Positions 16,046 through 24,420 of a stretch of 39,472 nt of DNA are shown here, piece after piece. The DNA is taken from assembly GCF_030149425.1 (NCBI RefSeq), contig NZ_JASBRQ010000013.1, positions 1-39,472 of the forward strand, in the 5' to 3' direction. A program made the translations under genes and the position numbers. Positions within the stretch are counted from its first letter, which is position 1. Each line of letters opens with the position of its first letter. The stretch comes from Maricaulis sp. GTDB lineage: Bacteria > Pseudomonadota > Alphaproteobacteria > Caulobacterales > Maricaulaceae. The notes under the pieces were generated by a model that did not search any database, was not told where the DNA came from, and saw nothing but the letters and a program-made list of their open reading frames with translations.

Positions 16046-18100
16046 ATGCAAGGGGAGCGCATTTTGCCATGCGCTTCCCTTCGCATTTTGAACGAGGACA
16101 GTGTGGCCGAGCTGCAGGACCCGACAGCGGATATCGTCAAGCAAGCCCAGCGTGCCATGATGGCTGAGCGGTTCGACGAAGCACGCGGCCTGCTCGACCG
16201 TGTTCTCGGCCCCGATCCTTCAAATCCGGATGCGCTTTACGCGGCTGCTGTTTGCGCTCGCTATCGCGTGGCCTATGCGGAAGCCGATCAGTATCTGGTC
16301 CGCCTCAAGACCGAGCAGCCAGAGTTTGGCCGGGCCTATCAGGAAGAGGGCTATCTGCGTCAGGCCCAGAACCGGCCCGAGGAGGCGCTGACCGCCTTCC
16401 GCCTTGCTTGCCGTTTCAATCCGGCTCTGACGTCGAGCTGGCAAGCCCAGGCCGCGTTGCTGCAGTCGCGTGGCGAGCACGCCGAGGCAGCCCAAGCCGA
16501 GGCCCAGGCGCAGCGGCTGAAATCGCTTCCCAAAGAGGTAACGGCCGTCAGCCATCTCCTCGCTGAAGGCAAGATCCTCAAAGCCGAGGCCCTGTGCCGC
16601 AATTTTCTCAAGGCGCATCCACGCCATGTCGAGGCGATGCGTCTGCTGGCAGAGATCGGCGTTCAGCTCGGCATACTTGACGATGCGGAGTTCCTTTTGG
16701 AAAGCGCGCTCGAGTTCGAACCCGGCAATATTCAGGTCCGCCTCGACTACATCCAGGTTTTGCGTAAGCGGCAGAAGTTCGAGCAGGCCTTGCAGCAGGC
16801 CCGTCAACTCTATGAGAGCGATCCGGGCAATCCGGTTTTCCGGTCACATTTTGCCATCGAGAACATGCAGACCGGCAATTATGAAACGGCGCTGACCCTG
16901 TTCGACGAAATCCTGCAATCCGTGCCCGGGGACCCGCTGGTTCTGACGTCGCGCGGGCATGCGCTCAAGACCATGGGCCGGCAGGAGGACGCAGTAACCT
17001 CCTACCGGGACGCCGTGAAGCGGGCGCCGGCTCACGGCGATGCCTGGTACGGTCTGGCCAATCTGAAAACCTATCGCTTCGGCAGCGACGAGATTGCCGC
17101 CATGGAGCGTGAGGAGGCAGCGACCGGGCTGCCGCATGCTGACCGTGTTCATCTGTGTTTCGCGCTCGGCAAGGCGCATGAGGATGCTGGTGATTACGAT
17201 GCTTCTTTCAGCTTCTACGAGCGCGGCAACCGGCTGAAAAAAGCGCAGGCCCGTTATACCGCCGAGCAGATGGCGCAGGAATTTGAAGCCCAGAAAACCC
17301 ACTGCACGGCCGAGCTGATGCAAAGGCGCTTTGAGGGTGGGCACGCCGCCGCCGATCCGATTTTCATTGTCGGCCTTCCGCGTGCGGGGTCGACCCTGCT
17401 GGAGCAGATCCTGGCGTCGCACAGCCAGGTGGACGGAACCCTGGAACTGCCCAACATCCTGTCACTCGCGCATCGCCTTCGTGGCCGCGACAAGCTCTCC
17501 GATCGTGAGCGCTACCCGCGTGTTCTTGGTGCGCTGAGTGCGCCGCAGCGGGCCGATCTGGGTGCGGAATATGTCGAGACGACGCGCATTCACCGCGCGG
17601 GTGCGGCGTTCTTCACGGACAAGATGCCGAACAATTTCCGGCATATCGGTCTGATCAAGCTGATCCTGCCCAATGCGAAGATTATCGACGCCCGGCGCGA
17701 ACCGATGGCGTGCTGTTTTTCCGGCTTCAAGCAGCTTTTCGCGGAAGGCCAGGAATTCACCTACGGCCTGCATGAAGTCGGCGCCTATTATCGCGGCTAT
17801 GTCGATCTCATGCGCCATTGGGATCGCGTCTTGCCCGGCGAGATTCTGCGCGTCCAGTACGAGGACGTCGTCGAGGATCTGGAGCAACAGGTTCGTCGCA
17901 TTCTCGATTTCTGTGGCCTGCCTTTCGAACAGGCCTGCCTCGACTTCCACAAAACGGATCGCGCCGTGCGCACGGCGAGCTCGGAGCAGGTTCGGCAGCC
18001 GATCAACCGCTCCGGTCTGGAGCAATGGCGCCATTTCGATTCACATCTTGAGCCGCTTCGCGAGGCGCTTGGACCGGCACTCACCGGATACAGGGACTGA
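16046..18100 (+). CDS. TPR-repeat sulfotransferase
   Basis: About 684 aa. Residues about 30-420 hold roughly ten tetratricopeptide-like helix pairs. The C-terminal 245 residues are a sulfotransferase domain with the PAPS 5'-phosphosulfate loop FIVGLPRAGSTLLEQIL (439-456), an FTDKMPNNFRHIGLI segment and a DARREPMACCFSGF stretch holding the 3'-phosphate-binding Arg/Ser region. Such enzymes transfer sulfate from PAPS; in bacteria the TPR-sulfotransferase acceptors are largely undefined. The start is uncertain: ATG 16046 has no ribosome site, TTG 16064 has AGGGGAG at ideal spacing, and GTG 16103 has GAGGA. No signal peptide. Its stop is 2 nt before the BCCT start, arguing for co-translation. The receptor gene ends only about 25 nt upstream. 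Confidence 0.88.
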   Translation: MQGERILPCASLRILNEDSVAELQDPTADIVKQAQRAMMAERFDEARGLLDRVLGPDPSNPDALYAAAVCARYRVAYAEADQYLVRLKTEQPEFGRAYQEEGYLRQAQNRPEEALTAFRLACRFNPALTSSWQAQAALLQSRGEHAEAAQAEAQAQRLKSLPKEVTAVSHLLAEGKILKAEALCRNFLKAHPRHVEAMRLLAEIGVQLGILDDAEFLLESALEFEPGNIQVRLDYIQVLRKRQKFEQALQQARQLYESDPGNPVFRSHFAIENMQTGNYETALTLFDEILQSVPGDPLVLTSRGHALKTMGRQEDAVTSYRDAVKRAPAHGDAWYGLANLKTYRFGSDEIAAMEREEAATGLPHADRVHLCFALGKAHEDAGDYDASFSFYERGNRLKKAQARYTAEQMAQEFEAQKTHCTAELMQRRFEGGHAAADPIFIVGLPRAGSTLLEQILASHSQVDGTLELPNILSLAHRLRGRDKLSDRERYPRVLGALSAPQRADLGAEYVETTRIHRAGAAFFTDKMPNNFRHIGLIKLILPNAKIIDARREPMACCFSGFKQLFAEGQEFTYGLHEVGAYYRGYVDLMRHWDRVLPGEILRVQYEDVVEDLEQQVRRILDFCGLPFEQACLDFHKTDRAVRTASSEQVRQPINRSGLEQWRHFDSHLEPLREALGPALTGYRD

Positions 18101-18102
18101 AC

Positions 18103-19695
18103 ATGCCCAGAAAATTCTACAAGACCAATTACGAGGCCGGGCAGGACAATATCTCCCTGTTCGGGCTGGACGTTCACAATCCGGTTTTCTTCATCGCAGC
18201 GGTCTGCGTTATCAGTTTTATCGGGCTGACACTGGCCGCGCCGGAACAAGCGTCCGCAGCGCTGTTCAGCCTGCGCGACTGGGTTCTGGCGACCTTCGAC
18301 TGGCTGTTCGTGTCGAGCGTCAATCTGGTCTTCCTGTTCTGCCTGGTGATCATTGTTTCGCCGATGGGGCGATTACGGATTGGCGGGCGTGACGCCAAGC
18401 CGGAATTCTCGACCAAGTCCTGGTTCGCCATGCTGTTTTCAGCGGGTATCGGGATCGGCCTGATGTTCTGGGGCGCGGCGGAACCGCTGGCCTACTACAC
18501 CAACTGGTTCGGCACGCCGCTCGGCGTCGAGCCCAGAACCGAAGCGGCCCGCGAATTATCGCTGAGCGCGACCATGTTTCACTGGGGCATTAATGCCTGG
18601 TCGATCTATGCGGTGATCGGTCTGGCGCTGGCCTACTTCACCTTTTCGAAGGGCTTGCCGCTGACCGTGCGGTCAGCCTTTTACCCTTTGCTGGGGGACC
18701 GTATCTGGGGCTGGCCCGGTCACATAATTGACCTGCTGGCTGTCGTGGCCACCTTGTTCGGTCTGGCGACCAGCCTCGGACTCGGTGCGCAACAGGTGGC
18801 GAGCGGCCTGAATTTCCTGCTCGGTGTTGATGCCGGGCTCATCGCGCAGATTACCATTATCGGCTTCATCACCTGCATTGCCATCATCTCGGTGGTGCGC
18901 GGGCTTGAAGGCGGTGTGAAGCTGCTCTCCAACGTCAATATGGTGATGGCGGCGATCTTCCTGCTCTTCGTTTTCATCGCCGGGCCAACCGCCCTGATTG
19001 CCAGCGGTGTGCTCGACAACACGCTCAACTATCTGCGTGATTTTATTCCCTTGTCGAACTGGATCGGCCGTGAGGACACGGAATGGTTCCACGGCTGGAC
19101 GGTTTTCTACTGGGCCTGGTGGATCTCCTGGTCGCCGTTTGTCGGCATGTTCATCGCCCGTATTTCCAAGGGCCGGACGGTCCGGGAGTTCCTGCTCGCG
19201 GTGATTTTCGTGCCGCTTATTGTCACCGTGCTGTGGTTTTCCACTTTCGGAGAGACCGCGCTTTACCAGGCGGAAAACGGCATCGGCGCGCTTCCGGACG
19301 GGATCAGCGAGGTCTCGCTCGTCCTGTTCCAGATGCTGGAAAACCTGCCCTGGACCCAGATCGCGTCGGGCATGGCAGTGATCTTGATCCTGATCTTCTT
19401 TGTTACCTCGTCCGATAGCGGTTCGCTGGTGATCGATAGCATCACTGCCGGGGGCAAGCTTCACGCCCCGGTGCCGCAGCGCGTGTTCTGGGCGTCGATG
19501 GAAGGGCTTGTCGCCGCCATGCTGCTCTATGGCGGCGGCGCTCAAGCGCTGCAGGCGCTACAGGCGGGGGCGATCTCCGCCGGGTTGCCGTTCACCATTG
19601 TCCTCTTGGTGTGCTGTCTCAGCCTGTGGAAGGGGCTGCGGTCAGACCTCAAGACGCTCAAGCGGATTGAAAAAGCAGAAGCCGACGGCGATTAG
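18103..19695 (+). CDS. BCCT-family betaine/choline/carnitine transporter
   Basis: 530 aa, about twelve membrane helices. Diagnostic are GIGIGLMFWGAAEP near residues 118-131, the tryptophan-rich segment FYWAWWISWSPFVGMF and the following IARISKGRTVREF (about 335-361), and SSDSGSLVIDSITAGG. BCCT carriers use Na+ or H+ gradients to import quaternary ammonium or sulfonium compounds such as glycine betaine, choline or DMSP. The C-terminal tail is short, without the long osmosensing tail of BetP. The start has AGGGA 6 nt upstream and lies 2 nt after the sulfotransferase stop. Substrate is unassigned; the coupling to a sulfotransferase is odd and discussed under findings. Confidence 0.93.
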   Translation: MPRKFYKTNYEAGQDNISLFGLDVHNPVFFIAAVCVISFIGLTLAAPEQASAALFSLRDWVLATFDWLFVSSVNLVFLFCLVIIVSPMGRLRIGGRDAKPEFSTKSWFAMLFSAGIGIGLMFWGAAEPLAYYTNWFGTPLGVEPRTEAARELSLSATMFHWGINAWSIYAVIGLALAYFTFSKGLPLTVRSAFYPLLGDRIWGWPGHIIDLLAVVATLFGLATSLGLGAQQVASGLNFLLGVDAGLIAQITIIGFITCIAIISVVRGLEGGVKLLSNVNMVMAAIFLLFVFIAGPTALIASGVLDNTLNYLRDFIPLSNWIGREDTEWFHGWTVFYWAWWISWSPFVGMFIARISKGRTVREFLLAVIFVPLIVTVLWFSTFGETALYQAENGIGALPDGISEVSLVLFQMLENLPWTQIASGMAVILILIFFVTSSDSGSLVIDSITAGGKLHAPVPQRVFWASMEGLVAAMLLYGGGAQALQALQAGAISAGLPFTIVLLVCCLSLWKGLRSDLKTLKRIEKAEADGD

Positions 19696-19705
19696 GCCGT
19701 CGGCT
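19680..19705 (+). terminator. Hairpin overlapping the BCCT stop codon
   Basis: AGCCGACGG (19680-19688) and CCGTCGGCT (19697-19705) form a perfect 9-bp stem with an 8-nt loop that contains the TAG stop. No T-run follows. It probably marks the 3' end of the receptor/sulfotransferase/BCCT transcript. Confidence 0.5.
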
Positions 19706-19775
19706 CCGAAGACTTGGCGGGCGGGTTTTGCGGATGCGCATAACCGCCCCCGCTCAGGCCGGCAGCCCGGGTGCG

Positions 19776-20144
19776 CTACATCACGAACACATTGCACTTA
19801 TGCCCGTCCGGGTCGCGGAAATAGCCGGCATAGAAGGAGCCGTCGCCGCGCGGGCCGGCTTCGCCTTCGTCCTTGGCGCCCAGTTCGATGGCGAGTTTGT
19901 AGACCTTGTCGACCTGTTCCTTGCTCTCGGCCTGGAAGGCGATCATGACGCCATTGCCGACAGTGGCCGGCTGGCCGTCAAAAGGCTTGGTCAGGCCGAT
20001 GCCGCACCCACCGCCCGGATTGGCCCAGGCGATGAAATCATCGCTTTCCATGAGGCGGCCAACACCGAATTCGGCGCAGATCTTGTCGTAAAACGCGGCG
20101 GCTCTTTCGATGTCATTGGTTCCAAGCGTGACATAGCCCAGCAT
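19776..20144 (-). CDS. VOC-family (glyoxalase/dioxygenase-fold) protein
   Basis: 122 aa. Two beta-alpha-beta-beta-beta modules: the first starts MLGYVTLGTNDIERAAAFYDKI and the second ends SFYAGYFRDPDGHKCNVFVM, whose D-P-x-G-H/N pattern is characteristic of vicinal-oxygen-chelate proteins. Metal-ligand positions differ from true glyoxalase I, so this is an uncharacterised VOC protein of the lactoylglutathione-lyase-like group. The ATG follows GGGAGAG. An inverted repeat ATTTGT-TCC-ACAAAT (20171-20185) lies 27 bp upstream and may be an operator. It stands alone on the minus strand between plus-strand genes. Confidence 0.85.
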   Translation of the reverse strand: MLGYVTLGTNDIERAAAFYDKICAEFGVGRLMESDDFIAWANPGGGCGIGLTKPFDGQPATVGNGVMIAFQAESKEQVDKVYKLAIELGAKDEGEAGPRGDGSFYAGYFRDPDGHKCNVFVM

Positions 20145-20390
20145 GTATCTCTCCCTCGTCGAAGTGGGTTATTTGTTCCACAAATGTTCCGATGGCGTCA
20201 CCATAGCGGTAGGGCGCCGCGGCGCAAGCGGGTTTTGGTGCATATCAACGATACACCGCTCACAAATCCGTGCGTGCAAGAAAGCTGTGAATCAATCGGA
20301 CCGATCCGGTGCACAGCCTCGAATCGCATGTATGGTGATTGATCGGGCCGGCTTGGACAGCACGCCCCGCGCCAGAGGAGGTCGACGCTC

Positions 20391-21257
20391 ATGTCCCAGA
20401 TCGCAGCAATTGATACCGATTATACCCGCGCCAATGATGCGAGCCCGGCCGGCTCTTCGGTCGAACGCGCTTATCTCGATCTGCTTCGCGATATTCTGGA
20501 GACGGGATCGGACCAGGATGACCGCACGGGGGTGGGCACGCGGTCCGTCTTCGGCCGCCAATTGCGCTGTGACCTGTCGGAAGGCTTTCCGCTTCTGACC
20601 ACCAAGAAAGTGCATTTCAAGTCGATCGCGATTGAATTGCTGTGGTTCCTGCGCGGCGAGACCAATGTGCGCTGGCTGCAGGAACGCGGCGTATCGATCT
20701 GGGATGAATGGGCCGATGAAAATGGCGATCTCGGTCCGGTCTACGGCAAGCAATGGCGCCGCTGGGAAGGCCCGGATGGCACCGAGATTGACCAGCTCGC
20801 CAATATTCTCGACCAGATCAGGAACAACCCGTCCTCGCGCCGTCTGATCGTGTCCGGCTGGAACCCGGTTGATGTGCCGAATATGGCGCTGCCGCCCTGC
20901 CACACGCTGTATCAGTTCAACATCGCCAACGGAAAACTGTCCTGCCAGCTGTATCAGCGCTCCGCTGACATGTTCCTCGGCGTGCCCTTCAACATTGCCT
21001 CCTATGCCTTGCTGACGGCGATGGTGGCGCAGGTCTGCGGGCTCGAGCCGGGGGAGTACATCCATACGTTCGGCGACGCCCACATCTATTCCAACCATCA
21101 CGACCAGGTGCGTGAACAGCTGGCACGCGCGCCGCGCGCCCTGCCGCGATTGAAGCTTAATCCCGACGCCAAGGATCTGTTTGCCTTCGAATACGAGGAC
21201 ATCTCGCTCGAGGGTTATGACCCGCATCCGCGGATTTCGGCCCCGGTCGCGGTATGA
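20391..21257 (+). CDS. thyA: Thymidylate synthase ThyA
   Basis: 288 aa. Converts dUMP and methylene-THF to dTMP and dihydrofolate. The catalytic loop [10 protein letters not shown] places the nucleophile at Cys170, with the dUMP/folate-binding elements [34 protein letters not shown] and [22 protein letters not shown] all in order. About 24 extra residues precede the usual start compared with the E. coli enzyme. The start is well supported by AGAGGAGG 9 nt upstream. It is the first gene of a three-gene unit with MazG-like and folA, each joined by a 4-nt overlap. Two GAATC (GANTC) sites lie 67-102 bp upstream, which could link expression to CcrM methylation. Confidence 0.97.
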   Translation: MSQIAAIDTDYTRANDASPAGSSVERAYLDLLRDILETGSDQDDRTGVGTRSVFGRQLRCDLSEGFPLLTTKKVHFKSIAIELLWFLRGETNVRWLQERGVSIWDEWADENGDLGPVYGKQWRRWEGPDGTEIDQLANILDQIRNNPSSRRLIVSGWNPVDVPNMALPPCHTLYQFNIANGKLSCQLYQRSADMFLGVPFNIASYALLTAMVAQVCGLEPGEYIHTFGDAHIYSNHHDQVREQLARAPRALPRLKLNPDAKDLFAFEYEDISLEGYDPHPRISAPVAV

Positions 21258-21574
21258 GCCGTCCGCTCGCCGAACTGGCCGAGCAGATCGGGACAGTGTC
21301 TGATATCTACGCCCGCAATTACGGGATCGACCGGTCCGGCGACTGGCACCTGCTCAAATTGCAGGAAGAAATGGGCGAGCTGACCCAGGCTTATCTTTCC
21401 GCGACCGGTCGCTCGCGTCGGCCGGCCGGAGATGCCGCCCGGGCCGAATTGGCCCGTGAAATGGCCGATACGCTGGGCATGCTGCTCTTGCTGGCACGCA
21501 AGGAAGGCATCGACCTCGACGCCGCGGTGGATGAAAAATGGCTCAGCTGGTTGAGCAAAGAGGCCGCCTCGTGA
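21254..21574 (+). CDS. MazG-like nucleotide pyrophosphohydrolase
   Basis: 106 aa, single-domain member of the all-alpha NTP pyrophosphatase superfamily. The metal-binding pattern EExxE (E38, E39, E42) and ExxD (E69, D72) is intact. Enzymes of this type hydrolyse (d)NTPs to monophosphates and pyrophosphate. It overlaps thyA by 4 nt (ATGA) and folA by 4 nt (GTGA), so all three are likely translated together. The setting suggests a dCTP/dUTP- or aberrant-nucleotide-directed activity feeding or protecting the dUMP pool, but specificity is inferred from context only. Confidence 0.82.
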   Translation: MSRPLAELAEQIGTVSDIYARNYGIDRSGDWHLLKLQEEMGELTQAYLSATGRSRRPAGDAARAELAREMADTLGMLLLLARKEGIDLDAAVDEKWLSWLSKEAAS

Positions 21575-22095
21575 CCACGATTGTCCCGAAAATCTCGCTC
21601 ATTGCCGCGCGCGGGCGCAATAATGTCATCGGAACGGATGGCGATCTGCCCTGGCGTTTGAGCTCCGATCTGAAACTGTTCAAGGCGGTGACCAAGGGCA
21701 AGCCGGTGATCATGGGACGCAAGACCTGGGATAGCCTTCCGCGCAAACCGCTTCCGGGCCGGGCGAATATCGTGGTGACGCGGCAGCCTGGCTATCATGC
21801 CGAGGGCGCCCAGGTCGTCGGCGATATGGGTGCGGCCTTCGACGAGGCCTTTGTGCGCGCCAATATGGACCAGGTCGACGAGGTCTTCGTAATCGGCGGC
21901 GCCCAGATCTATGCGGCAGCCCTGGCGCTGGCCGACCGGCTGTATATCACCGAGGTCGATGCTGAGCCCGCCGGCGAGGCCGTGTTCCCCGCTTTTGACG
22001 AAGCAGACTGGTCTGAGATCGGTCGTCAGGACTATGATCCCGGCGAAAATGACGACCACGCCTTTACCTTCCGGGCGCTTGAACGCGCCTCGTAG
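21571..22095 (+). CDS. folA: Dihydrofolate reductase
   Basis: 174 aa from GTG 21571. It overlaps the previous stop as GTGA and has AGAGG 8 nt upstream; an earlier ATG at 21538 lies inside the MazG gene. The DHFR signature is complete: ISLIAARGRNNVIGTDGDLPWRL with the catalytic acid Asp and WRL loop, KPVIMGRKTWDSLP, and VFVIGGAQIYAAAL for NADPH. It regenerates THF from the dihydrofolate made by ThyA, so the operon closes the thymidylate cycle. Nothing suggests a mobile trimethoprim-resistance type. Confidence 0.95.
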   Translation: MTTIVPKISLIAARGRNNVIGTDGDLPWRLSSDLKLFKAVTKGKPVIMGRKTWDSLPRKPLPGRANIVVTRQPGYHAEGAQVVGDMGAAFDEAFVRANMDQVDEVFVIGGAQIYAAALALADRLYITEVDAEPAGEAVFPAFDEADWSEIGRQDYDPGENDDHAFTFRALERAS

Positions 22096-22152
22096 AGTGT
22101 CCACACAGATTTTGGGAGGGGACTGCGTTGCGGCGCGTCCCACATGCTTACC

Positions 22153-22182
22153 CTTGAACCCGGGCCCGCAAGCGTTCATTTA
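22153..22182 (+). promoter_or_regulatory. Sigma-32 (RpoH)-like promoter before hflK
   Basis: CCCTTGAA (CTTGAA at 22153-22158) is followed by CATTTA at 22177-22182. Counting to the start of an extended CCCCAT-type -10, the spacing is 15 bp, within the 13-17 expected for heat-shock sigma factors. Transcription would begin near 22189, about 28 nt before the hflK ATG. The 22096-22216 gap holds no other clear element. Confidence 0.45.
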
Positions 22183-22216
22183 GAGGCCCGAACAACCAAG
22201 AGGAAAAATCCGGCCC

Positions 22217-23353
22217 ATGCCCTGGAATGATAACAGCGGTGGTGGCGGCGGGGGTCCTTGGGGCTCCGGCGGCAACAATAACAACGGACAGAACCCGTGG
22301 GGGCAGCGGCCCCAGGGCGGGGGAGGCGGTGGTGGCGAACAGCCGCCTGATCTCGATGAGGTCGTCCGCCAGATGCAGGGCAGCCTGCGCAAATTCTTCG
22401 GCGGCAAGGGCGGATCCAACGGATCCGGCTCCGGCGGCAAGGGCGGCGGTGCTTTCGGCATCGGCCTTATTGCCGTTGTCCTGATCGGTGCCTGGTTCGT
22501 GACCACCGGTATCTATCAGGTGGCACCGGAACAGAACGGCGTCGTGCTGCGCTTTGGCGAGTACAACCGCACGACCCAACCGGGCCTGCGCTTCAAGCTC
22601 CCGACACCGATTGAAACCGTACTCTTGCCGGAAGTCACGACGACCCAGTCGATGACGATTGGCACCGGTCCGGAAGGTCAGATGCTGACCCGGGACGAGA
22701 ATATCGTCGACATCGATTTCGCCGTGCAGTGGCGGGTCGACACGACCGGCGACAATGTGCGCAACTTCCTGTTCAACATCCGCAATCCGGAAGGCACGGT
22801 GCGCGCGGTGGCGGAAAGCGCCATGCGCGAAGTCATTGGTACCTCCGACCTGCAATTCATCATCACTGAAGGCCGTGGCGAGGTGTCCCAGCGCACGCGT
22901 GACCTGGTTCAGGCGACGCTCAACGAGTACGAGGCCGGCATCCAGATCCTGCAAATCAACCTGCAGACCGCGCAGCCGCCGGAAAGCGTGATTGCGTCTT
23001 TCCGCGATGTCGACGTTGCCGAACAGGATGCAGAGCGGGCACGACTTGAGGCCACAGCGCATGCCAACCGGGTGATCCCCGCGGCCCGCGGTGTCGCCGC
23101 CCAGGTGACCCAGGCGGCTCAGGCCTATCGTGACTCAGTGATTGCCCAGGCCCAGGGTGATGCGGACCGTTTCGTCGCCATTTATGACGAGTACGCCCAG
23201 GCGCCGGAAGTCACCCGCCGCCGGATGTACCTGGAAACCATGGAGCAAGTCCTCGGCCGTTCCGACCTGCTTGTCCTCGATGGTGATGCGGGCGCGCTGC
23301 CCTTCCTGCCGCTCGATCGCCTTGGCGAAAACCGTAATCGTGGAGACAACTGA
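22217..23353 (+). CDS. hflK: HflK, SPFH-domain FtsH modulator
   Basis: 378 aa. A Gly/Asn/Gln-rich cytoplasmic tail (1-75) leads to one membrane helix (about 78-98, FGIGLIAVVLIGAWFVTTG). The SPFH/band-7 domain follows, starting YQVAPEQNGVVLRFGEYNRTTQPGLRFKLP, then a long coiled coil with repeated Ala/Gln and the typical VIPAARGVAAQVTQAAQAYRD-type segment near 275-295. With HflC it forms a large periplasmic cage around the membrane protease FtsH and restrains its activity. The stop overlaps the hflC start by one base (TGATG). Confidence 0.96.
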   Translation: MPWNDNSGGGGGGPWGSGGNNNNGQNPWGQRPQGGGGGGGEQPPDLDEVVRQMQGSLRKFFGGKGGSNGSGSGGKGGGAFGIGLIAVVLIGAWFVTTGIYQVAPEQNGVVLRFGEYNRTTQPGLRFKLPTPIETVLLPEVTTTQSMTIGTGPEGQMLTRDENIVDIDFAVQWRVDTTGDNVRNFLFNIRNPEGTVRAVAESAMREVIGTSDLQFIITEGRGEVSQRTRDLVQATLNEYEAGIQILQINLQTAQPPESVIASFRDVDVAEQDAERARLEATAHANRVIPAARGVAAQVTQAAQAYRDSVIAQAQGDADRFVAIYDEYAQAPEVTRRRMYLETMEQVLGRSDLLVLDGDAGALPFLPLDRLGENRNRGDN

Positions 23354-24231
23354 TGATCCGCACACTTATTCTGATTGTCGGTGCCGTCGCGATCTTCGTT
23401 GGTCTGCAGAGCGTCTTCACGGTCAATGAACGCGAACAGGCGCTGGTTCTGCAATTCGGTGAACCGGTTCGCGCCGTTAATTCGCCGACCAATCCGGATC
23501 CGGGCCTGCACTTCAAGGCGCCGTTCATCAATGACGTCCTGATCTTCGAAAAGCGCAATGTCGAGTTCGACATGCGTCCGGAAGAAATCCAGGCCTCTGA
23601 CCAGGTCCGCCTCGTTGTTGACGCCTTCTTGCGCTACCGCATCGTTGATCCGCTGCGCTTCTACCAGACGGTCCGTAACGAGGCTGGCGCTGAACTGCGT
23701 CTGCGTTCGATCATGGATGACAGTCTGCGTGGCGTTATCGCCTCGATCCCGTCCCAGGACGTGATTTCCGGCCAGCGCGCCGCGCTGATGGAGCGGGTCC
23801 AGTCGGCGGTCGAAGTTCAGGTGGCGAACCAGAATCTCGGTATCGAAGTTATCGATGTCCGTATCCTGCGCGCCGACCTGCCGCAGCAGATCGCAGACCG
23901 CGTCTTCCAGCGTATGCGTTCTGAGCGTGAGCAGGAAGCGGCCCGTATCCGCGCTGAAGGTGACCAGCAGGCCACCGAGATCCGCGCCGATGCCGACCGT
24001 CAGGCAACGATTATCGAGGCCGAAGCCCGTGCTGAAGCGGAACGTATCCGTGGTGAGGGTGACGCCCAGCGGAACGCGATCTACGCCGCGGCGTATAATC
24101 GCGACACGGAGTTCTTTGCCTTCTATCGCTCCATGCAGTCGTATGAACTGGCCGTTCAGGAGGGCACGCCCATCGTGATCCCGCCGGACTCCGAGTTCTT
24201 CGCTTATTTCAGCGAGCAAGGCGGTCAGTAG
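23353..24231 (+). CDS. hflC: HflC, SPFH-domain partner of HflK
   Basis: 292 aa. One N-terminal membrane helix (4-20) is followed by the band-7 domain beginning TVNEREQALVLQFGEPVRAVN and PGLHFKAPF. A helical region (about 195-250) consists of near-heptad repeats of AEGDQQATEIRADADRQA type, then EFFAFYRSMQSYE, the family's C-terminal motif. It assembles with HflK on FtsH. The ATG shares its A with the hflK stop; GGAG lies about 7 nt upstream. A strong intrinsic terminator follows. Confidence 0.96.
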   Translation: MIRTLILIVGAVAIFVGLQSVFTVNEREQALVLQFGEPVRAVNSPTNPDPGLHFKAPFINDVLIFEKRNVEFDMRPEEIQASDQVRLVVDAFLRYRIVDPLRFYQTVRNEAGAELRLRSIMDDSLRGVIASIPSQDVISGQRAALMERVQSAVEVQVANQNLGIEVIDVRILRADLPQQIADRVFQRMRSEREQEAARIRAEGDQQATEIRADADRQATIIEAEARAEAERIRGEGDAQRNAIYAAAYNRDTEFFAFYRSMQSYELAVQEGTPIVIPPDSEFFAYFSEQGGQ

Positions 24232-24252
24232 ACCTCTTCAAAATCCGCAATC

Positions 24253-24284
24253 AGCCCCGCTCAATCGAGCGGGGCTTTTTGTTT
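24253..24284 (+). terminator. Rho-independent terminator after hflC
   Basis: AGCCCCGCTC (24253-24262) pairs with GAGCGGGGCT (24267-24276) around a 4-nt loop, followed by a T-rich run TTTTTGTTT. A textbook intrinsic terminator, 21 nt after the hflC stop. Confidence 0.93.
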
Positions 24285-24362
24285 CCGCCTGTCGTGACCG
24301 GGGCCTGACAGAAAGGTCATGGCTTTCACCTTGCTGTCAGCGCGGTTGCCGCAGCTATCGAG

Positions 24363-24405
24363 TTGACGTTATGCCTGTGGTCCATAGTTTTGATTGCAGA
24401 CCACA
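24363..24405 (+). promoter_or_regulatory. degP promoter with flanking inverted repeat
   Basis: TTGACG (24363-24368) and TAGTTT (24385-24390) are spaced by 16 bp, giving a start about 24 nt before the chosen ATG. An exact 7-bp inverted repeat, TGTGGTC (24376-24382) and GACCACA (24399-24405), brackets the -10 box with a 16-bp spacer, as expected for an operator. The regulator is unknown. Confidence 0.5.
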
Positions 24406-24420
24406 AACATCGCTGAGCTC

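Noticed and set aside
18673..19545. 290-codon open frame antisense to the BCCT gene
   Set aside because: His/Asp/Arg-rich low-information sequence without motifs, inside a clear transporter gene.
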